Below, one piece after another: positions 18,734 through 26,401 of a stretch of DNA of 53,723 nt (within the stretch, counting starts at the first letter, position 1; every line of letters begins with the position of its first letter). Where the stretch lies: positions 1 through 53,723 of the forward strand of contig CAZSXS010000014.1 of assembly GCA_964611385.1 (NCBI GenBank), in the 5' to 3' direction. The DNA comes from CAZSXS01 sp964611385 (GTDB lineage Bacteria > Bacillota > Clostridia > Lachnospirales > CAYPQA01). The notes below the pieces were generated by a model, which did not search any database, was not told the DNA's origin, and saw only the letters and a list, made by a program, of their open reading frames with translations. The position numbers and the translations under genes were made by a program.

Positions 18734-19288
18734 TTACCGATTAAAGAAATAGGTTTCTGCTTGCTCCTTTTCCAGCTTGCTTTTAAAGGTATTATCAATC
18801 AGCATGCGTTGATTGACTAAGGCTTTAAAGCCACCATAAAAATTTTCATCCGTAGGAATAAAGGAAAAGCCTTCCATCTTTTGAACGATGGGCATATCTC
18901 TTTTCATGATATAAATTTGTGGGGTTCCATACTTTTTAAGTTTAACGATCTCTTTCACTAGATAGCTTTGATAGTCGTCCGACTTGATATACTCGGAAAT
19001 TCTTGCTTGCACGTTATCAAACAAAATCTTGTTCAGTTTTGATTTTAATGCAATCAACTTTTTCTTCCCCTCCGCCGTGGCTTTATTCAGCGCGGCGTTT
19101 TTTTGATTTCTCAGTTTTTGCTCTTCAACTGTAAATCGACTTTCCGCTTCGGCCTCCGCATTTTCACGATAGGCTTGTACAGATTTTTCGGCTTCCTGCC
19201 TAACGTTGGCTTCCAGCGCTTCTCTTTTGCTCTCTGCATTTTTCAGAACCAGGCCTGAAAAATATTCAATTTTTTTATCTAGATTCAT
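18734..19288 (-). CDS. ntpE: V/A-type ATPase subunit E (peripheral stalk)
   Basis: 184 aa. The long N-terminal helix (about residues 1-95, rich in Glu, Lys, Ala) and a small globular C-terminal domain are typical of subunit E, which pairs with the H/G-type coiled coil to form the outer stalk. It lies between F and A with small gaps. Confidence 0.88.
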   Translation of the reverse strand: MNLDKKIEYFSGLVLKNAESKREALEANVRQEAEKSVQAYRENAEAEAESRFTVEEQKLRNQKNAALNKATAEGKKKLIALKSKLNKILFDNVQARISEYIKSDDYQSYLVKEIVKLKKYGTPQIYIMKRDMPIVQKMEGFSFIPTDENFYGGFKALVNQRMLIDNTFKSKLEKEQAETYFFNR

Positions 19289-19315
19289 GCTTACCTCTGC
19301 CTTTACTGCAAATTG

Positions 19316-19627
19316 CTACTCTAATCGGACGCCTATCGCTTCCTTGACATAGTTGGTAATGAAGTCTGGCTTCCGTCCACTTCCGTGTCGGTCAGGAATC
19401 TCTACCACCAGAGGAAGCTTACGATTCAGCTTGATATCATTAATGATGTCAGGGAATTTATTGGCCAAGTTTTCAACGATCAACACCAGTCCGATTTCCT
19501 TATCGGTTATGACCTTGTTTAACTGCTCTTTTAACTCCTTGTGCGTGTGAACCACAGCCCCGTCTATCCCTACCAGTCGCAGGCCAGTACGGGTATCCAC
19601 ATTATCGCTGATCAGGTAAATCTTCAA
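19316..19627 (-). CDS. V/A-type ATPase subunit F (central stalk)
   Basis: 103 aa Rossmann-like protein. It opens with KIYLISDNVDTRTGLRLVGI and has a central GLVLIVENLA strand and LPLVVEIPD, matching subunit F (called NtpG in Enterococcus hirae). It binds subunit D in the rotor. The start codon is TTG with a modest ribosome site. It is separated by five bases from the K gene. Confidence 0.9.
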   Translation of the reverse strand: MKIYLISDNVDTRTGLRLVGIDGAVVHTHKELKEQLNKVITDKEIGLVLIVENLANKFPDIINDIKLNRKLPLVVEIPDRHGSGRKPDFITNYVKEAIGVRLE

Positions 19628-19632
19628 AGAAA

Positions 19633-20055
19633 TCAGACCCTTCCCAAAATGGTAAAAGAAATCAGCAAGCCATAGATGGCTATTCCTTCCGCCAATGAGA
19701 CAAAAATTAAGGCTTTACTCATTATTTTTTCGTTTTCGCTGATGGCCCCGATGGCTGCGGAAGCAGCGGAACCGGTTGCAATGCCTGTACCGATGGTACA
19801 AAGGCCTGTTACTAAAGCAGCGGCCAAATAGGCCATGCCTGCATCTGTCATACCTGAAGCTGCTGCGGCAGGCATAACTTCAGCAGCAGCGCTTTGAGAA
19901 AATAAAAATACCGTTGAAAAAATAAGTATGCCAAAGAAACTAACAATGTTCACCAACAAGGTATTTTTAAATTTGGCTTGATTTTTTTCTCCGAACAGAA
20001 AAAAACCAAACGGTAAGACGATGCTTAACAACAAAAGTGCAAATAAGAAACTCAT
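19633..20055 (-). CDS. ntpK: V/A-type ATPase rotor-ring subunit K
   Basis: 140 aa proteolipid with four hydrophobic segments. The first two (about 1-22 and 30-55) precede the classical hairpin (about 70-102 and 112-138). The ion-carrying Glu is in the LAEGIAIYG segment of the last helix. The first hairpin helix reads GTGIATGSAASAAIGA and lacks the Gln often seen in Na+ sites, so I do not assign Na+ or H+ from the sequence. The ATG overlaps the stop of ntpI by four bases, which implies coupled translation. Confidence 0.93.
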   Translation of the reverse strand: MSFLFALLLLSIVLPFGFFLFGEKNQAKFKNTLLVNIVSFFGILIFSTVFLFSQSAAAEVMPAAAASGMTDAGMAYLAAALVTGLCTIGTGIATGSAASAAIGAISENEKIMSKALIFVSLAEGIAIYGLLISFTILGRV

Positions 20056-21998
20056 TTAATATCTCCCTTTTCTTTAAGAATTTGTTTATAAGAAGCAAAG
20101 GCTCGACCCCCGCCCTCGTAAAAGCGGCTGAATAATTCGTAGAATTCCAGTCGCAGTACCTGAATGCCTACGACCAGACCTTCCAGCGCAATGACCATGA
20201 TATTGCCAAGAATGATTACAAACAGGTTAGACGAACCATCCAAGTTTCTGGCCAAAAGCATAACAACGCTCATCATCCCTGCATGACTTAGGGCGAAGGC
20301 TCCGACACGAACAAAGGAAACCGTGTTGGTAAAATAGGTCAAGAGCACCTCAAAAAGCTCAATGAAAGTCTCCAACAGAAAAAGTGCTGCCCCACCTTCA
20401 ATCAGCTTGCCTTTTTCGGCTCTCTTTTTCCGTTCCAGTAATTTGATGATGGGCTCTCTGAATGCAATGAGGATCAAGGGCAGTACAATGAACAGAATGA
20501 TAATGACCGTTGCAACCGTATGCTTTTCAAGATAAACAAAAACACCAATGGAAATTAAGGCTATATAAAAGACCAAGCCTGGGATTCCATTTGGACTGAA
20601 CAACAGGTGTCCTATATTCTTTTGCTTGATGGCATTAATTATGTTGGTAATCATTGAGACCAGGATCAAAAACACACCAATTCCCAGGCCCACCATCAAA
20701 AAGGTCATCATGTTTTCTGCCGGGTGCATCCAGTAGGCTTTTATAATATGTTCAAAGCCAAAAATGCTTCCGTACATAAATCCGAAAAACATGCTGGAGA
20801 TACCGACTTCGATTAAGATACTGCCGAAGGGCATCTTCTTTACCAAGAATAGAAACAGTCCAAGCAAGGCAACCACAAAGCCCTGCCCCAAATCCCCAAA
20901 CATGATTCCAAAAAGGATGGTATATGTGAGTGCTACCAAGGGCGTCGGGTCCATCTCGTTGTAGGAAGGTGTTCCATACATGTTTACAAAAAGCTCAAAG
21001 GGTTTAATAAAGAATGGATTTTTCAACTTGGTGGGTGGGCGGCTGTTGACGGAAGCACTTTCTTCTTCCACCATCAATACAACGCTGTCTTCATTGGCTT
21101 CGATTTCCTTCTCAAGCGCTCTTGCATCCTTTTCCCCCATCCAACCGATAAAGATGAAAAAGTTCTTGTGGGTTCTGGCAGCAAAGCGACGAATCTCTAA
21201 AAGATCATTGAAGGATTTTAATTTATTGTAAGCAAATAGGGCTTGACTTCTTTCGATTGCGTTGACTTCCTTGATGTTTTGCAACTCGTCCTTGATTTTT
21301 TTCTCGGTTTCGATCAGATTGTATTGCAGCTGGCCGACGACCTCTTTAGGCGTTCCTGCGAAGATGCTTCCGTTCGTCTCATAGGAGAGCTTCACCCGCT
21401 CGAAGTGCAAGGACGAAAATACGGAGTCAACTTTGCTGGCTAACTCCTCTGGAGCAAAATACACACCCCAAATATATTCACCGTCATTTTTGCTGCTGAG
21501 GAAGATGATTTCTGGCTCATCATACAAAAAGGCCTCGAACTGCTTAAAGCTGTTGACAGGCATTTTCCCGAAGCGGAACTTAATGTACTTAAACTTAGTC
21601 AATGTCTCCAAATTGAATTCCAATTCTTTGAAGGGATCCAATTCTTTGATTAAGGACAGGAGATTTTCTTTTTCCTTCTCCAGCTTATGAATCCGAAATT
21701 CCTGATCCTCGTTCGCTTTCAACAAATTCTCTAAGACAGTGATGGCTTCCTCCTTGGTCATATCTTTTCCTTCATAGGGCAAAATATTTGTATTGGGAAG
21801 AAATTTTTCTGCCTTTTGCAGAAGCGGTTGGTAGCTTTCTGTTGTTTGGATTTGATTTAAGCTGGTGTTGGACAGGATTTTTACGGCGCTTTCAAGCTGA
21901 ATGCTATACCTGGAGATATATTGCTCAATAACTCGGTCCAGCTCCGACAGCTTACCGGTTAAATTTATATACTTCATTTTCTCTATCAATTCGTCCAC
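20052..21998 (-). CDS. ntpI: V/A-type ATPase subunit I (membrane stator)
   Basis: 648 aa. The N-terminal half (to about 340) is cytoplasmic with coiled-coil arms. The C-terminal half has about seven or eight membrane helices, including LFGIMFGDLGQG and SFVRVGAFALSHAGMM, the latter near the ion half-channels, and the C-terminal RLEFYELFSRFYEGGGRAF stretch. The start is uncertain. The GTG at 21998 overlaps its own ribosome site AGAGGTGG; a TTG nine bases inside has better spacing, and an ATG follows at 21977. Confidence 0.95.
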   Translation of the reverse strand: MDELIEKMKYINLTGKLSELDRVIEQYISRYSIQLESAVKILSNTSLNQIQTTESYQPLLQKAEKFLPNTNILPYEGKDMTKEEAITVLENLLKANEDQEFRIHKLEKEKENLLSLIKELDPFKELEFNLETLTKFKYIKFRFGKMPVNSFKQFEAFLYDEPEIIFLSSKNDGEYIWGVYFAPEELASKVDSVFSSLHFERVKLSYETNGSIFAGTPKEVVGQLQYNLIETEKKIKDELQNIKEVNAIERSQALFAYNKLKSFNDLLEIRRFAARTHKNFFIFIGWMGEKDARALEKEIEANEDSVVLMVEEESASVNSRPPTKLKNPFFIKPFELFVNMYGTPSYNEMDPTPLVALTYTILFGIMFGDLGQGFVVALLGLFLFLVKKMPFGSILIEVGISSMFFGFMYGSIFGFEHIIKAYWMHPAENMMTFLMVGLGIGVFLILVSMITNIINAIKQKNIGHLLFSPNGIPGLVFYIALISIGVFVYLEKHTVATVIIILFIVLPLILIAFREPIIKLLERKKRAEKGKLIEGGAALFLLETFIELFEVLLTYFTNTVSFVRVGAFALSHAGMMSVVMLLARNLDGSSNLFVIILGNIMVIALEGLVVGIQVLRLEFYELFSRFYEGGGRAFASYKQILKEKGDIK

Positions 21999-22000
21999 CT

Positions 22001-23032
22001 CTATTTTAGGTACAAATGTTGCAATATGGTTTCAGGAGAAAGCTTGTACCGAACCCCTTCTATCAAGGAGGTCAGGTTCGAAAGCTCAACCTCTTTCCAA
22101 TGCAGATAGGATACAATCTCGGAAATTGATCCTTGCGGTGCTTCCTTTGGATGCTTATAAATATGATGCATCTTCTTTTTGAACACCATTTCGACGTCTT
22201 CGTTAAAATTACCGCCATTTCTGTTTTCCTTCTCATACAGCTTGCCGTAGGAGGTACTTAAAATTTCTTCTATTAATTCTTGGCGGGATTTTGTTTCCGT
22301 CATTTTTATGATAGAGGTAGTTTTAAGGCGGTAGTTGATCGGTACAAGGTAAGTATATATAAAGGAAGGACTTAGGGTATAAAAGGTCTTGAAGCGATAA
22401 ACCCAAGTGATATTCCTTAAGTCGATTTCTGTACCGATGATGTGCTTCATTACACTTTGATTTTTACCCTTTAAGGATTTAGTCAGTTTCCATAGCTTCA
22501 GATAATAGTTTAAATCCAACTGCATTTCCAGGGTGAAAATATTTTGCTCTTGCAATTTTAATAAAAAGCTATATTGAGTATTGCTCAAATTACTTAGAAA
22601 CGCACCAATGTCCTTGGAATTGGCAAGTCTTGAAACATCCAGACTCTTATCATTTAACAAAAGAGTGAGCTCGGTTTGACTGTATTCAATATTCCGTTCA
22701 TCGTAGATGGTACTCATTAACATTTTGAGAATATTGGTGGTGTGTTTGGTATAAAAAGCAGCCAAGTACTCTTTAATGCTGTAGTCGCCAATAAAATTAT
22801 AAATTTTTGTAAAATCATCTACCAGAGATAGGGTGATTCTTCTTTCGAGGGGGCTTCGATGAATTTCCTCGCCATGAATGGTTTCGATGGCTTTTTTATA
22901 GGCCGGATGCTCAAAAAGCCACAAGCCTACCGCTTCTACACTGGTTAAAGAAGCTAGCTCCCGAAACGCCTCTTCTGATAGAAGCATTCGCTTCATTGCC
23001 TTAATTTTAGCATTGATTCCGCTATAATTCAT
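22001..23032 (-). CDS. ntpC: V/A-type ATPase subunit C (d-type)
   Basis: 343 aa all-helical subunit that docks the rotor stalk onto the K ring. Similarity is diffuse; recognisable points are YNFIGDYSIKEYLAAFY, the DLRNITWVYRFK region and repeated helix bundles. I start at the ATG 23032 after GGTGAT; a GTG nine bases upstream is possible. It overlaps the upstream stalk gene by eleven bases. Its position second in the operon, ahead of I and K, differs from the common H-I-K-E-C-F order. Confidence 0.88.
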   Translation of the reverse strand: MNYSGINAKIKAMKRMLLSEEAFRELASLTSVEAVGLWLFEHPAYKKAIETIHGEEIHRSPLERRITLSLVDDFTKIYNFIGDYSIKEYLAAFYTKHTTNILKMLMSTIYDERNIEYSQTELTLLLNDKSLDVSRLANSKDIGAFLSNLSNTQYSFLLKLQEQNIFTLEMQLDLNYYLKLWKLTKSLKGKNQSVMKHIIGTEIDLRNITWVYRFKTFYTLSPSFIYTYLVPINYRLKTTSIIKMTETKSRQELIEEILSTSYGKLYEKENRNGGNFNEDVEMVFKKKMHHIYKHPKEAPQGSISEIVSYLHWKEVELSNLTSLIEGVRYKLSPETILQHLYLK

Positions 23033-23345
23033 TACAATCACCTACAACCGTTTTCAGCACCTGCTCTTCCCATGTATGATGATTTTTATCAAATTCCTCT
23101 TGTATTTTAAAAAGCTCCCGCTGGGTTTCGTCTTCGATCTCTAATAATTTTTGCTTGAGCTCTTCGTTATAGCTTTTCTCTAAAATGGCAATTTTACTCT
23201 TGATCTTTTCCTGAATTTCTTGATTGATTTCTTCCATTCTTTCTTTGGCCGACATAAAGTATTTGTTTTTTTCCTGCTCTATATCATAGGTCAAATCCTT
23301 TGCTTGATTTTCGATGTCAATTAAACGATCGATAATATTTTCCAT
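23022..23345 (-). CDS. V/A-type ATPase peripheral stalk subunit (H/G type)
   Basis: 107 aa, nearly all charged alpha-helix with heptad-like Glu/Lys/Ile spacing, the coiled-coil partner of subunit E (AhaH or NtpF type). It is the first protein gene of the operon, preceded by GGAGG. Identification rests on size, coiled-coil content and position. Confidence 0.8.
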   Translation of the reverse strand: MENIIDRLIDIENQAKDLTYDIEQEKNKYFMSAKERMEEINQEIQEKIKSKIAILEKSYNEELKQKLLEIEDETQRELFKIQEEFDKNHHTWEEQVLKTVVGDCNEL

Positions 23346-23372
23346 TTGGAACCTCCAAAAAATGATAAAAAA

Positions 23373-23456
23373 GGCTAACCTTTTAATTGCCTAAACGGAA
23401 ACAAGCTGCACAACGGAAATCGCTGTGCAGCCATGGGTTCGGGCTAAAGGGTAACC
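23373..23456 (-). promoter_or_regulatory. Structured leader RNA of the ATPase operon (candidate riboswitch or attenuator)
   Basis: Between tRNA-Thr and the first ATPase gene, 23446-23456 can pair with 23373-23383 (10 of 11 positions with one wobble), enclosing a perfect 8 bp hairpin (23405-23412 with 23424-23431). The 23373-23383 arm can alternatively fold as a short AAAAGG/CCTTTT hairpin followed by T residues. That choice between an outer stem and a terminator-like hairpin is the usual layout of a transcriptional riboswitch. No known class is recognised with certainty. Confidence 0.4.
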
Positions 23457-23464
23457 TAAATAGA

Positions 23465-23537
23465 AGCTGAAAAAGGGACTCGAACCCTCGACCTGCTGAT
23501 TACGAATCAGCTGCTCTACCGACTGAGCTATTCCAGC
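23465..23537 (-). tRNA. tRNA-Thr (anticodon CGT)
   Basis: Full cloverleaf on the minus strand. The 7 bp acceptor stem (GCTGGAA with TTTCAGC, one G-T), the D arm TAGCTCAGTCGGTAGAGCA, the anticodon stem GCTGA/TCAGC with loop TTCGTAA, and the T arm GGGTTCGAGTCCC are all present. The anticodon CGT reads ACG (Thr). CCA is not encoded. It lies downstream of a consensus promoter and upstream of the ATPase operon, same strand. Confidence 0.97.
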
Positions 23538-23569
23538 AAGAACGATTCATTCGTTAAGCGAATATAGTT

Positions 23570-23598
23570 ATTATACATAGCTATACCCCAAATGTCAA
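23570..23598 (-). promoter_or_regulatory. Consensus sigma-A promoter for tRNA-Thr and, by read-through, the ATPase operon
   Basis: On the minus strand there is a perfect TTGACA (23593-23598), a 17-base spacer and a perfect TATAAT (23570-23575). Transcription should begin near 23562, about 25 bases before the tRNA. No second promoter is apparent between the tRNA and the first ATPase gene. Confidence 0.85.
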
Positions 23599-23755
23599 TC
23601 CTCAATTCATTTTTCTGCCAACATTCGAAAGGGTGATTTCTAAAACTTTGGGGAGTATAAAATCTAAGGAAATGATGGAAGACCCATAAATGTTTAGACC
23701 GAGTGCAGCAGTTTGAGAGATGAGAATCTGTTTTGAAACAGCAATTATAATCGTA

Positions 23756-23784
23756 TTGTGAATTCAAAGGGCATATGATAAAAT
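23756..23784 (+). promoter_or_regulatory. Probable promoter of the nagB-like gene
   Basis: TTGTGA (23756-23761), 17-base spacer, TAAAAT (23779-23784). It lies 50 bases before the plus-strand gene at 23835 and diverges from the tRNA promoter. Confidence 0.5.
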
Positions 23785-23834
23785 ACATGAAAAATTTCCA
23801 TGTAATTTTCAAGGAGTTATGAAGGAGGGTTCTG

Positions 23835-24629
23835 ATGGAATACTACAGTTATGAGAAGGAGAGGCTTTTGGAAGGACGGATTAAGATCCGCGTGTTGGGG
23901 GAAGAAGGGGAGGTGTTTTACCAAGCAGCCATGGATATGCTGGAGGTGATTGAAGCCAACAATGCTCTAGGCAAGCAGACGGTTCTGATAGTGCCTGTCG
24001 GGCCTACGAAGCAGTATGATATTTTTGTCAGACTGGTGAATGAAAAAGGGATTTCTTTGAAAAATGTTTATTTTATAAACATGGATGAGTATCTGAAAGT
24101 GGACGGCACTTACATTGACAGCAACAACAGTCTGAGCTTTCGGGGTTATATGCAAAGCCAAGTATACGATAAGATCCATAAGTCCCTGGTGATGGATGAA
24201 AATCACCGACTGTTTCCGGATCCACGGAAGCCCGGCATCCTTTGGGACTTTATAGAAAATAATCCCGTAGACGCTTGCTTCGGGGGGGTTGGAATCAATG
24301 GACACATCGCATTTAACGAGCCGGGGGATGGTTCCGTCGAAGAATTTTCGGAGAGAAAAACCAGAGTCCTAAAAATTGCACCAGAAACCCTTACAACCAA
24401 TGCCATCTCCGCTCTTTCAGGAGCCTTGGAAGCAATGCCTGAGTTTTGCGTCACCATCGGCATGAAAGAAATCCTTTCGGCTAAAAAAATTAGGCTGTAT
24501 TGCTTTCAGGATTGGCACAGGGCTGTGATTCGTCGAGCAGCGTTCGGAGAGGTCAGTGCTCGTTTTCCGGTGACGATCCTACAAAATCATCCGGATTCTA
24601 TGATTACAGTTCCTAATGCTCTGGGCTGA
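23835..24629 (+). CDS. NagB-family protein (glucosamine-6-phosphate deaminase-like) with a catalytic-site substitution
   Basis: 264 aa NagB-fold protein. It has VGPTKQYDIF, the general-base region MDEY, and GGVGINGHIAFNEPG. In NagB the last motif reads GxDGHIAFNE, with Asp141 taking part in ring opening; here that Asp is Asn, while the following His and the Glu are kept. The 'DWHRAV' segment replaces the normal QKALA allosteric-lysine region. It is therefore probably a paralogue with a different sugar-phosphate substrate or reduced activity. It lies directly before a broken isomerase gene, and rpiB follows, pointing to a polyol or sugar-phosphate set. The start follows GGAGGG. Confidence 0.8.
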   Translation: MEYYSYEKERLLEGRIKIRVLGEEGEVFYQAAMDMLEVIEANNALGKQTVLIVPVGPTKQYDIFVRLVNEKGISLKNVYFINMDEYLKVDGTYIDSNNSLSFRGYMQSQVYDKIHKSLVMDENHRLFPDPRKPGILWDFIENNPVDACFGGVGINGHIAFNEPGDGSVEEFSERKTRVLKIAPETLTTNAISALSGALEAMPEFCVTIGMKEILSAKKIRLYCFQDWHRAVIRRAAFGEVSARFPVTILQNHPDSMITVPNALG

Positions 24630-24638
24630 GGTTTTTGA

Positions 24639-24919
24639 TTGAAGAAGATTTATTTGAATTTAAAGCGTTTTGATATGCGATCGGGCCGGGTAAGGTTCCT
24701 CCCGATCAAACCTATATCACAAAAATCGCTTCCTTTATTAAATCGCTTTACCCAGATATGCAATTGGTTTATGGCGGAGGTCTTAAGCTTGAAAATGCGA
24801 AGATGCTTTCCGAGATTCCGCAAATCGATGGCGGTCTGGTGGCCTTAACCCGTTTTTCGGGGGAGATTGGATTTTATCCGGAGGAGTTTCTTCAGATCAT
24901 TGAGGCTTATCTTAAGTAA
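24639..24919 (+). pseudogene. Triosephosphate-isomerase-like gene with internal deletion
   Basis: The TTG at 24639 begins KKIYLNLKRFD, a typical start of TIM paralogues. Near 24675 the frame changes. From there the frame ending at 24919 reads AIGPGKVPPD, then LVYGGGLKLENA, IDGGLVAL and FLQIIEAYLK, the C-terminal quarter of a TIM barrel including the phosphate-binding YGG loop. Roughly 150 residues, with the catalytic His and Glu, are missing. TIM-like plus RpiB-like genes occur together in erythritol-type catabolism, so this is likely a relic of such a set. Confidence 0.75.
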
Positions 24920-25081
24920 GACAGGTATTTTAGGATATGCGATTGAGATATGCTATAAAGAAGATGAAAATAAAGATTAATTATTAAGTTTTGAAAATTG
25001 GTATATAGTAAAGACATCATTGTTTATAACTAAACTCAGTCTCTTAACATTTACACTATGAACGGGCACTATTAACACAAA

Positions 25082-25174
25082 GCAATCCGATGAAAGCACC
25101 AAGAGGAATACCGCCAGAAACGGTTTGCGACCAGCACTAGTGAAGGGTGGTATTCCTTTCGGTGCTTGGACGTG
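25082..25174 (+). repeat. Structured repeat element, copy A
   Basis: A 93-base element with a two-part stem: 25094-25100 pairs 25161-25167, and 25104-25112 pairs 25149-25157. The 5' flank (gcaatccgatgaaagc) and apical segment 25121-25137 (cggtttgcgaccagcac) are nearly identical to copy B at 34913-35002, while the stem sequences differ but remain complementary. It sits in the gap before rpiB. The strand is arbitrary. The rest of the 24920-25213 gap shows nothing recognisable. Confidence 0.7.
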
Positions 25175-25213
25175 AATAAAACAAACGTGACTGAGTATAC
25201 AAAAGGAGAAAAA

Positions 25214-25672
25214 ATGAAGAGAATTGGAATCGGAAACGATCATACAGCTGTAGAGATGAAGAAGGAGATGGTCAACTTTCTTGAAGAAATGGGTTTTGAA
25301 GTAATTGATTTTGGAGCTTGCAACTGCGAAAGCACTCACTATCCTGAATATGGGCTTAAGGTAGCTCAGGCAGTTGCTGAAGGGCAAGTAGACGGGGGGA
25401 TTTTAATCTGCGGAACGGGTGTGGGCATGTCCATTGCAGCAAACAAGGTTAAAGGTATTCGTTGCGTGGTTTGCAGCGAGCCTTATTCGGCAAAGCTGTC
25501 CAGGGAGCACAACGATGCTAATATTTTAGCCTTTGGGGCAAGGGTCGTGGGTACAGAGTTGGCTAAGATGATTACCGAAACCTGGCTGAAAGCGGAATTC
25601 ATGGGCGGCAAACATCAGGTCCGGGTGGATATGATCACCGAAATCGAGCGTTACAACCATGTTTCCGTATAA
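25214..25672 (+). CDS. rpiB: Ribose-5-phosphate isomerase B family protein
   Basis: 152 aa. It has GNDHTAVEMK near the N terminus, the phosphate and active-site motif CGTGVGMSIAANK with the catalytic Cys, and REHNDAN. It interconverts ribose-5-P and ribulose-5-P, or an analogous four-carbon or allose phosphate; the RpiB family includes EryI-type members. The start at 25214 follows AAAGGAG. Given the NagB-like gene and TIM relic upstream, a role in sugar-phosphate catabolism rather than only the pentose pathway is possible. Confidence 0.92.
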   Translation: MKRIGIGNDHTAVEMKKEMVNFLEEMGFEVIDFGACNCESTHYPEYGLKVAQAVAEGQVDGGILICGTGVGMSIAANKVKGIRCVVCSEPYSAKLSREHNDANILAFGARVVGTELAKMITETWLKAEFMGGKHQVRVDMITEIERYNHVSV

Positions 25673-26345
25673 ATTAATTCGCTCCCAACGAAAAAGCATT
25701 ACCATACGAATTACAGAAGAGGGCACGGTGGAAGTCCGTGCCCCTTTACGCATCCGCGTCAGTTACTTGGAACAGGTACTAAGCACAAAAGAAAATTGGG
25801 TACTGGAAACCCTGGCAAAGCGACAGAGCCAGAACGAGGAAAAGAAAGACTTCTCTGTTGAATATGGAAAGCTGTATTGGTTTAGGGGGAAGGAATACCC
25901 ACTTTTTCCGAATCATAAAAACGCCGTATATTTTGATTATACGGCGTTTTACATACCTGGGCGACTGGAGCTCCAGGCTAGAAAGCAAGTGTTGATTCTA
26001 CTGTATAAGGACTTGGCCAAGCAGTATTTGCTGTCCAGAGTATCCCTTTACAGCAAGCAAATGGGGCTGATCCCCTCTGCTGTCAAAATCAACTCCGCCA
26101 AAACCCGCTGGGGAAGCTGTAGCAGTAAGAAAAGCATCAACTTTTCGTGGCGACTGATCTTGGCAGAGGATGAAGTGATAGACTATGTAGTAGTACATGA
26201 GCTGGCTCATCTCAAAGAGATGAACCACTCTCAGCGTTTTTGGAGCTTGGTAGAAAGCGTTTTCCCTGACTACGAAAGGCGAAAGCAAGGGCTGGAAAGT
26301 CTACAGGAACGGTTGAGCAAAGAAGATTGGAACTATACTCAGTAA
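25659..26345 (+). CDS. M48/SprT-like metallopeptidase (YgjP family)
   Basis: 228 aa. It contains RWGSCSSKKSINFSWRL followed by VVVHELAHLKEMNHSQRFW, the zinc motif HELAH plus a downstream H as in YgjP or DUF45 proteins. No membrane segment is seen, so it is cytoplasmic; the biological substrate is unknown for the family. It overlaps rpiB by 14 bases and is followed by a strong terminator. Confidence 0.9.
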   Translation: MFPYKLIRSQRKSITIRITEEGTVEVRAPLRIRVSYLEQVLSTKENWVLETLAKRQSQNEEKKDFSVEYGKLYWFRGKEYPLFPNHKNAVYFDYTAFYIPGRLELQARKQVLILLYKDLAKQYLLSRVSLYSKQMGLIPSAVKINSAKTRWGSCSSKKSINFSWRLILAEDEVIDYVVVHELAHLKEMNHSQRFWSLVESVFPDYERRKQGLESLQERLSKEDWNYTQ

Positions 26346-26350
26346 CATAG

Positions 26351-26401
26351 AAAAACAGGTGATTGATTACAGCTTACTTGCTGTGTCAATCACCTGTTTT
26401 T
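26351..26401. terminator. Bidirectional rho-independent terminator
   Basis: Perfect 16 bp stem (26351-26366 with 26386-26401), an inner 5 bp stem (acagc/gctgt), and A and T runs on both sides. It serves the metallopeptidase on plus and the XRE gene on minus. The XRE stop codon lies inside the stem. Confidence 0.92.

Noticed and set aside
19633..20055. Na+ specificity of the ATPase from the K subunit sequence
   Set aside because: The carboxylate helix fits the family, but the Gln expected in many Na+ sites is not visible, so neither Na+ nor H+ can be claimed.
25141..25167. T-box-like agggtggta string in copy A of the structured element
   Set aside because: No specifier loop, antiterminator partner or T-box stem I is present, and the string is part of the long stem; copy B lacks it.
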